Part shown: positions 5,662-12,500 of the stretch, piece by piece | Layout of the letters: every line of letters starts with the position of its first letter | Position numbering within the stretch: position 1 is the first letter of the stretch | Virus record (IMG/VR): IMGVR_UViG_3300010354_000485 | Coordinates: 1-27,646 of that record | Origin: a virus | Reading direction: 5' to 3' (one strand) | DNA length: 27,646 nt | The notes under the pieces: generated by a model | Seen by the model: only the letters and a program-made list of their open reading frames with translations | Databases searched by the model: none | Told to the model about the DNA's origin: nothing | Made by a program: the position numbers and the translations under genes

Positions 5662-6459
5662 TCAGATACTCTCGTATTCGTAAACACACATTGATTCTAA
5701 CTCAATGTTTTCAATTTTATTATCAACCCACAAAAATTTTAAATTACTATTTTGGTTTCTTGGACTAGATTCAAGTATATAATCTACTTGATTTTGTGTC
5801 AAGATACCTTTATCTACATATTTTTGATAATAATTTGCTTTATCTTGTGCAAACTTTTCTACATCGTGCTTTCTAAAATAATCAGTCATTGTGATTATTG
5901 GAGAAATGCAATCATTCACATAAATTGAAATTTGCTCTGGATTCTCAACATCAAAGCAATATTTAAAAGAACATGGCATATTTGATTCTATACAACATTC
6001 TCTAATCAATTCGTATTTTTCTAACTTTTCAAATTCTTCAACTTTATCTAAATTTGAAGTTCTTATACTTACAATATGAAATCTAGTATTTCCATCCGCT
6101 TGAATATATGCTCCACGATACATCATGTCAGTTTTTTTGTCGCAAAATGATTTTAAAGCAGGGAATTTTGTGATTAATTGTAAATTAGATCCACCATAAT
6201 AATTTGTATTTGATTCCAAAAAATAACCATACATTTCATTCAAATCGACGCTGTAATAGGTCTGCAAATACTCAACGTTTTCAATCCCAACTTGAGAAGA
6301 ATATTCAGTTAAAATACTTGCAGATTCTTCCGTCACATACGGAACCTCTATGTTCGCATATTTAAATGGCAATTTTTTAGCATACGATATTTTCTGTTTG
6401 GTTTTCACATCAAAAATATTGTACCCGATCGCATGGTCATTTAGTGATAGAACTGCCAT
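5662..6459 (-). CDS. Unrecognised phage protein, last gene of the late unit (265 aa)
   Basis: ATG at 6459 has AGGA six bases upstream, and the stop of the preceding gene lies one base before the start. The protein is soluble, has several cysteines in its middle part (CCIESNMPCSFKYCFDVEN, about residues 155-173) and mixed alpha/beta composition. It begins MAVLSLNDHAIGYNIFDV and ends VYEYESI. No signal, membrane segment or catalytic motif is evident, and I do not recognise a family. Being the last gene of a unit of fibres, a fibre chaperone-like protein and three oxygenases, it may serve in tail-fibre assembly or modification; this rests only on position. The strong terminator follows after 20 bases. 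Confidence 0.85.
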   Translation of the reverse strand: MAVLSLNDHAIGYNIFDVKTKQKISYAKKLPFKYANIEVPYVTEESASILTEYSSQVGIENVEYLQTYYSVDLNEMYGYFLESNTNYYGGSNLQLITKFPALKSFCDKKTDMMYRGAYIQADGNTRFHIVSIRTSNLDKVEEFEKLEKYELIRECCIESNMPCSFKYCFDVENPEQISIYVNDCISPIITMTDYFRKHDVEKFAQDKANYYQKYVDKGILTQNQVDYILESSPRNQNSNLKFLWVDNKIENIELESMCVYEYESI

Positions 6460-6460
6460 G

Positions 6461-6805
6461 TCAATTCCTATTATCGTACATTAATTGTCCGCTATTATTA
6501 AAAACCATGACTTGTACATACATTTCGTCATCAGTTTTTTGGGGCGGGAAAAAATCTCTGGCAAAATCTTCTGCCAAACTGTTGGAATGAAATAATACAG
6601 AAAAAATTCTTTCCTGTTTTAATGCTGCAAATACCTCAATTGGAAGAAGATTTTTATACACCGAATATGCTTCGTTTATTTTTTCTTCATTGGTAGAATT
6701 ATTAATTCCAACTTTTTCTACAATTAAAACAGGTCTATTCAATCCTTGAACATAAGTTTCAAGAATACCCAAATAATCTTGTGTTCCAAATAATTGATAG
6801 TCCAT
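6461..6805 (-). CDS. Unrecognised phage protein (114 aa)
   Basis: Starts MDYQLFGTQDYLGILETYVQ one base after the stop of the upstream oxygenase gene and ends one base before the next gene; no clear ribosome binding site precedes it. The protein is a plausible alpha/beta fold with hydrophobic strands (RPVLIVEKVGI, YVQVMVFNNSGQL) around helices. No motif is recognised. It lies inside the fibre/oxygenase cassette and is presumably co-expressed with it. Confidence 0.82.
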   Translation of the reverse strand: MDYQLFGTQDYLGILETYVQGLNRPVLIVEKVGINNSTNEEKINEAYSVYKNLLPIEVFAALKQERIFSVLFHSNSLAEDFARDFFPPQKTDDEMYVQVMVFNNSGQLMYDNRN

Positions 6806-6806
6806 T

Positions 6807-7346
6807 TTAGTTTAATTGTAATTTCCAAACAACTGACATTCGTAATCCCCCAAAAGTTCTAGACGTTTCTTCGGCAAAATGTTTAATAATTCCTGGAAAA
6901 TAAATTGCTTTATTTGCGCCTGGAATTTCATGGTGATAACCATCTTTAAAAATAAATGTTGTTTTGCCATTCCAACGAACATCCCATCCACGATTTGCAT
7001 AATATATGAATGTTCTTCCATTATCATCATAAGCATCTAGATGTGGTTGACCACCCAAACCATAAGTTTGACCGTTAGCATAAACGGTAGAAATAATTAA
7101 ATCTTCACCAGTCAGTTGTTTAATCTTATTTAGAAGATGAATAGTAAAAAACTCATCATCAACTAAGCTCATAGACCAAAAAGGTGGGCAATTTGTATAT
7201 TTTTGACTTGAAGATACATGACCATATCTCCAGTTTGGTCTTGCCAAATATTGAAATATGCTTTCTACTTCTGGTTCAGAAAAAACATTTTCATACGAAA
7301 TAATGTCTTCTTTAGTAAAGTCGTGAGGTAAATCGTGATATTCCAT
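6807..7346 (-). CDS. 2-oxoglutarate/Fe(II)-dependent oxygenase (179 aa)
   Basis: A small double-stranded beta-helix dioxygenase of the prolyl-hydroxylase-like type, expected to use Fe(II), O2 and 2-oxoglutarate to hydroxylate a substrate. The iron ligands are visible: H102-x-D104 in GGQPHLDAYDD and distal H156 in GIIKHFAEE. R163 or R169 (FGGLRMSVVWKL) would bind the 2-oxoglutarate carboxylate. Upstream, RPNWRYGHVSS and FWSMSL are conserved-looking substrate-side elements. It starts MEYHDLPHDFTKED three bases after the previous stop. Such oxygenases recur beside tail genes in cyanophages, where their substrates are unknown; hydroxylation of fibre residues is possible but not shown. Confidence 0.9.
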   Translation of the reverse strand: MEYHDLPHDFTKEDIISYENVFSEPEVESIFQYLARPNWRYGHVSSSQKYTNCPPFWSMSLVDDEFFTIHLLNKIKQLTGEDLIISTVYANGQTYGLGGQPHLDAYDDNGRTFIYYANRGWDVRWNGKTTFIFKDGYHHEIPGANKAIYFPGIIKHFAEETSRTFGGLRMSVVWKLQLN

Positions 7347-7349
7347 AAT

Positions 7350-7997
7350 TTAAAGTTGTCCGTATTCTCTAATAATTTGATACCTTATTTTTTCAAAATC
7401 TGAATGATAATCACATATTTCGTTTTTTCTTGCCATCATTAATTGAGAATATTCTGCCAAAATATTCCTTATTCTAGAATCTTGAATCACAGATTCCATC
7501 CAAAAAACTATAACGTTCCTTTCTCCAGAGATTATTTTATTAACTTTGTGATATATTCCAGTTGGATATACCAAAACCTGTCCTGGATTTAATTTGTATT
7601 CTAATTCTTTATTACCAACATTTAAAACTAATTCTCCACCTTCATAATCATTTGGAGAACTGAGAAAGCAAGTGCAACTCCAATCAGTTCTTACTTGATT
7701 AATTAAATAAAAATCATTGTGATAATCATAATGCATACCCTCAGTATAACGCAAAAATTTTGGAAGGGTAGTTGCTCTAGGAGTGAACATGTAAGAAAAT
7801 TGTTCGCATCTTTTAAATGCTTTATCAGTATATTCAGTTAAACTGTCTAAATGAATCTTGTCATCAATTTCTTCATTATATTTTATATTTTTGTCACTAG
7901 ATCCAGATATAGATCCATCAGAAAAAGAACAAAATTTATAAAATTCTAAAATTGAATTTACCGTTACTTCATCAATCAAATCAATAGTATAAATCAT
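7350..7997 (-). CDS. 2OG-Fe(II) oxygenase, PiuC/YbiX-like (215 aa)
   Basis: A second Fe(II)/2-oxoglutarate oxygenase, of a different subfamily from its neighbours. The core reads GMHYDYHNDF with the HxD pair H93/D95, then RTDWSCTCFLSSP, YEGGELVL, a GQVLVYPTGIYHKV block giving the distal H150, and SGERNVIVFW giving R160 for 2-oxoglutarate. The combination of a Y..H.D motif, YEGGEL and a W after the arginine is typical of PiuC/YbiX-type hydroxylases, which in bacteria are often linked with iron-limited growth. The last 45 residues form a helical extension (IRNILAEYSQLMMARKNEI). The gene starts four bases after the upstream stop, without an obvious ribosome binding site. Substrate unknown. Confidence 0.9.
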   Translation of the reverse strand: MIYTIDLIDEVTVNSILEFYKFCSFSDGSISGSSDKNIKYNEEIDDKIHLDSLTEYTDKAFKRCEQFSYMFTPRATTLPKFLRYTEGMHYDYHNDFYLINQVRTDWSCTCFLSSPNDYEGGELVLNVGNKELEYKLNPGQVLVYPTGIYHKVNKIISGERNVIVFWMESVIQDSRIRNILAEYSQLMMARKNEICDYHSDFEKIRYQIIREYGQL

Positions 7998-8001
7998 ATT
8001 T

Positions 8002-8892
8002 TTACTGTGGTTCTTCTTTTACGTATTTTTCGAAGTCGTAGTATGGAAAATATTGTTCTGCTTTTAATTCAGCAAGAAGATCTTTAACTTTTTTTGTTAC
8101 AACTACTTCTTGCGGAACATAATTTTGTACAAAATCACTGATATCTAGGATTCTTGCTGCAACCCAATCATTTGAAGCCATGAATTCTTGCTTCACATAC
8201 TGATCTTCCGTGGAAAGATATTCTACATCTTGATTTGGATATTCTTTCAAATAGTTTCTTGGGTCAAGCGGAAACTTAAGTTTAGAAACATATTCGTAAG
8301 CTTTATATGGGGTTTCAAAATCATCATATGATCTCATTAGTTTTCTAACCTCATCTCTCCACTTAATCCACATTTCTCTTTCATTCTCTAATTTTTCTGG
8401 AGCATCTGGAAGAACACGCCAATCAGAATACAAAAGTAAATTTTGTATATCTACCATTTTTTTCACATATTTTGCTTGATAATATAAAGCATTATCATAT
8501 AATTCCTTACCTTTTTCAATCCAAACACTATAATTTGCTTGTTTTTGAACTCTTCCTACACCATCAAATAATTCATACAATTCTTTTGCTTGCTCATTTG
8601 ATCCTTCAGAAAAAACGTATGATGCCCAGTATGAAGATTTAGATTCAAAATCATATTTGTTTCTTCTTTTTTGACAAAAATAAGTTCCATCATTATAAAA
8701 TAACAAAAATTGTATTTCATCCTTTTCTGGATCATGCCAATTTAATGGGATAGATTTTAAAATTATATTATCCCAAATTTCATCTTTAAAATGAGTGACA
8801 ACTTGCCCCCTCGCTGCCAACTTTTCGGCAAAATTAATTTCTAAATTTACCTGTCTGTTAGATACTGAAATTCTTTCCGTAGTTTCTTCCAT
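8002..8892 (-). CDS. Putative tail-fibre assembly chaperone-like protein (296 aa)
   Basis: ATG 8892 (MEETTERISVSNRQ) begins two bases after the upstream stop; a longer start at 8916 would overlap that gene by 22 bases. The centre of the protein contains LLLYSDWRVLPDAPEKL, a spacer, then WIKWRDEVRKLMRSYDDFE. This matches the R..LL..[ST]DW..LPD.P....W..YR..LR pattern that I know from tail-fibre assembly (Caudo_TAP/gp38-like) and XkdW-like proteins of phages, which act as chaperones for fibre folding or attachment. The N-terminal 110 residues look like a beta-rich domain and the last 70 are helical. Placement directly behind the fibre genes supports this role. The family link is by motif only. 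Confidence 0.7.
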   Translation of the reverse strand: MEETTERISVSNRQVNLEINFAEKLAARGQVVTHFKDEIWDNIILKSIPLNWHDPEKDEIQFLLFYNDGTYFCQKRRNKYDFESKSSYWASYVFSEGSNEQAKELYELFDGVGRVQKQANYSVWIEKGKELYDNALYYQAKYVKKMVDIQNLLLYSDWRVLPDAPEKLENEREMWIKWRDEVRKLMRSYDDFETPYKAYEYVSKLKFPLDPRNYLKEYPNQDVEYLSTEDQYVKQEFMASNDWVAARILDISDFVQNYVPQEVVVTKKVKDLLAELKAEQYFPYYDFEKYVKEEPQ

Positions 8893-8894
8893 GT

Positions 8895-9551
8895 TCAAGG
8901 AGTTTTTAAATACCAACCTGTCAAGATATATTTATCTTGAGTATAAACAGTCAATCCTCTATGGACGTGTGTCAAACCAGCTGGCCAAAATACAACGGTT
9001 CCCTGCTTTGGTTTTATTCTTCTTTTTTGATATAAAAATTCAGTTTCACCTTCACCATCTGGCATGTCATTCAAATAAATTATCCAAGTCAACTCTCTGG
9101 GAGAATGAAAGTAAGTGCTGTTTTCATAATGCCAAATATGATACCCACCCATGGGTTCTGTTTTTTGCATTTTTACATCAGTAGAGATCAATCTGCACGA
9201 TTTTAATTGTCCAAAGTGATTAATATAGTGCATTGCACATGCTTGAAGATATTGCTGAACTTGATACGTCAACGTTGGATTTGCATCAGATAGTGCTATA
9301 GAAAGATCTTTTCTTCCTAGATTATGATCTTTAAATTGATCAGTTCCATCCATTGTTTTGACTTCATTTTCATCATCTGATGGTTGTATTAAAGATGAAG
9401 TTTGCGTTGTATCTTCAAATACATTAATGAGTTTTTCACATAAAGGTGCTGGAACAAAATCTTCCCATACACCAATAAAATCTTGACAATCAAATTTTGT
9501 CATTCTCGAATCTTTCATTAATTCGAGGGGTCTAATAGGTTGAACGCTCAT
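8895..9551 (-). CDS. 2OG-Fe(II) oxygenase, prolyl-4-hydroxylase-like with HxE motif (218 aa)
   Basis: The third, and first-transcribed, oxygenase of the cassette, resembling P4H alpha-like enzymes known from cyanophages and marine bacteria. Motifs: GGYHIWHYENS at about 135-145, where H141-Y-E143 takes the place of the usual HxD; LTWIIYLND at 154-162; EGETEFLYQKRRIKP with conserved ETEF; GTVVFWPAGLTHVHRG giving the distal H195; and a DKYILTGWY end with K207 in the position of the 2-oxoglutarate-binding basic residue. The N-terminal 90 residues (including KMDGTDQFKDHNLGRKD-like text) are family-typical. It starts three bases after the stop of the 1568-residue fibre gene, which suggests coupled expression with it. 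Confidence 0.9.
   Translation of the reverse strand: MSVQPIRPLELMKDSRMTKFDCQDFIGVWEDFVPAPLCEKLINVFEDTTQTSSLIQPSDDENEVKTMDGTDQFKDHNLGRKDLSIALSDANPTLTYQVQQYLQACAMHYINHFGQLKSCRLISTDVKMQKTEPMGGYHIWHYENSTYFHSPRELTWIIYLNDMPDGEGETEFLYQKRRIKPKQGTVVFWPAGLTHVHRGLTVYTQDKYILTGWYLKTP
8921..8940. repeat. Perfect 8-bp inverted repeat enclosing GATAAATA
   Basis: TCAAGATA and TATCTTGA flank a four-base centre. On the minus strand this puts GATAAATA (8929-8936), one base away from the T4 late promoter consensus, 37 bases upstream of the ATG at 8892, close to the 38-base spacing of the clear late promoter at 27440. It lies within the end of the oxygenase gene. It may be a secondary late promoter, an RNA hairpin, or chance. 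Confidence 0.35.
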
Positions 9552-9554
9552 AAT

Positions 9555-12500
9555 TCAATATGCTTTAATTAAGTATTTTACTCTAAAATATCTGGTCATC
9601 AATGGAACCGTTGAATTTGGTCTTAAATTGACTGTTGGTATCAGTTGTTTTGAATTACTTAATTGAAAATCACCATCATTTAAAGTGCTTCCCAATTCAG
9701 ATGTAGTAAAACTTATGTCAACGGTTGTGGTGGTTGACATTCCTCCAGCAGATGTTCCACCACCAGTATTATTTCCCCATCCAAAAACATTATTTGGATT
9801 TCCATAAGTATTTAGTGACAGATAATGACTGTGTGTTAATACTCCGCCTGGTGGAGAATAAGATTGAGCACTTGCAGTATTTGCCTGGACATCAATTGCA
9901 CCCATATAACTACCAACGTTATTCAATAATTGTAAAGATCCATCTTTATTAGAACTCCACCAGTTTGAATAACTAATTGTTGCATCATAAAAACTACCAG
10001 TTCCGAAAAATGAATATCCTATACTTGGACCACCTGGAATTGAACTACTTATGTTATTAGTATTAACTCTTCTTGATCCACCAAATGTTGTTCTGGCACC
10101 CCAACTGATCAATCCAGTATTTTGTGAAGATACCGTTGCTGTTACTATTTCATGGGTATGAAGAGGAGCACTTACAATTCTTTCTTGTAGTGGTCCAACT
10201 GTTTGTGTAGTATTTCCAGCAATATTAAATCCAACTCCAGAAGCAATTTGATCGTATCCAGTGGTTCTAATAGTTCCAAGTTTAAAGAATTCTCCATCTT
10301 GACCACCAGTATATACTTGTTCTCTTGGAGAGGGACCAGAAGCATCTAAAGTTGCAATGTACCAACTTCCCCCTTCAGAACCAACAATAGTTCCTCCACC
10401 AGAACCTGTTCCATCTGGTCCAACAGCAGTTGGGAGAATTGGTGATGAGGCGCTATTTCCATCAACATTTCCAGCCCCCATAATCTTTCTATTTTTATAA
10501 TTTGGCAACTTAAATGTTCCCGAATATGTTTTGGTAGATCCACTGGTAACAACTGCCCCAGTTCCACCATATCTCCTTTCTAATACACTAAACAAATCTG
10601 GATAATCTACAGCATTCAAAGTTCTACCATCACATTCAATAAACCCAGGATAACGTGATGTTAATGACCCATCAAGATTACCCCAACTTCCAGTAGAATC
10701 TTTAAAAACCGAAATAACTGTTCCTATTGCCAACCCATCTAACTTTTTACCAACGTCAGCATTATACCACGTTGATGTTGTTAGCGATGTGGGGGCAGAA
10801 CCAAGGACAGATACTTGCCAAGTTTTAGATAATGTTCCAACAGAAATATTGATAGTAGCAGTTGGACTTCCATAAGCACCAGTTGTATATCTCAAACTTA
10901 ATGTTTGACCATCACTAATTGTTGAACTTGATGAGGTATAAGGTCCACCATCGATTGAAAATTCAGCTCCACTTGCGCCAGAAATAGCAACAGTGGCAGG
11001 AGAAGTGATTCCTTGAATAACAACAGTATTACTATAAACTTGCGTACTAGCAAGTTGATTTGTTTTATTAACAAAAGCAAAATCATCTGGTGTAGTATCC
11101 CCAGATGTAGTTGTATCAATTTGCCACTCATCTGTTACTTGTCCTGTTATTGGATCTCCAATACTTACAGTTGTAGAAGCAGATCCTCCTGGAGTTGATG
11201 AAGAAGTTAATCTTAGTTGTAATGTCTGATTATTTAATATTGTTGTTCCTGAAGTAGGAGCAACGAAAGCACCACCATTTACACTTACTAATGCACCACT
11301 TGTTGTGGTAATAACTGCTGGGGAATTAATTCCAGTGATTGTTACTATATTACTGTCAATTGCAGCACCAGCAGCAACACCAGTTTGATTTGTAAAATTA
11401 AAGAAATCTGGCGCCGTATCAACTGTAAACACAGTTTGAATATTCCAATCGACAGCACTACCAGATCCTATAGTAACTAGCGCAGTAGTTGTTGATCCAA
11501 CAACAGCAGCAGAAGTCATACGCAATCTCAATGTTTGTCCATTATTAATAGTTCCACTAGAAGATCCTAATGGTATTCCACCGACGATAAGTTCAACTGA
11601 AACTGGTGATCCACCAGAAGAAGCGGTTGCAGACACAGGAACATTTGTTCCTGTCATACCAGAAATTGTGACTTCATTACTTGTGGTTAAAGTGGATAAT
11701 CCAACTCCAGTTAAGTCAGTGAAATCATATGGATTTGGAACTGAGGTAGGCAAATCATTAGTAAAAATTGCCCAGTTTGCATTAACGCCACCAACTGCTA
11801 AAGTAGAAGTTTTACTTGCCGAATACGTTGTTGGAGATGTCATCGAAAGACCTAGAACATCACCATTTACTACGGTCGTAGTGCTTGTTCCTAAATTAAC
11901 GCCGTTTTTAATTATAGTTGCACCATTTGATGCAGAAGCTGAAACAGGTACATTAATACCAGTAATTGTTCTATTGCCGCTAGTTGTTCCAGTTGTAGTG
12001 TAAGTGGTGCTAGGTGTGGCACCAGTAACCGTCGTAAAATCTAGAATAGGATTTGGGGTAAAATCATCTTCAGCATATGTAATTGTTATGACACCATCCG
12101 CACCGTTTGTTTCAGAACCTCCCCCTCCTGGACCATAACTAAAGCTGGGGGATCCTGAATGATACGATATATTATAATAACTGCCACCACCAGAACCACC
12201 TCCAGCATCACTATCTCCACCTGGAGTAAATCCATTAGATCCAGCTGGCGATCCACCGCCACCACCGCCACCGCCGCCGCCGTCTCCGCCATGGTTTGAT
12301 GCGTTTCCTCCAGATCCTAGATTAAGTGACGTAGACAGTCCTCCCGCATCTCCTCCAGTTTGATAACTATTATATCCACCATCATTTCCGCCGCCGCCAC
12401 CACCGCCGCCAGCTCCAGCAACTACAAGAACTGTGCCAGAATATACTAAAACGCCAGCAGCTCCACCGCCTCCACCAGCACCAGACCATCCTCCAGGACC

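Noticed and set aside
5585-5689. N-terminal extension of the helicase frame
   Set aside because: Contains the terminator and the proposed promoter; the extra 35 residues match no helicase part and the family normally starts at the Q-like motif.
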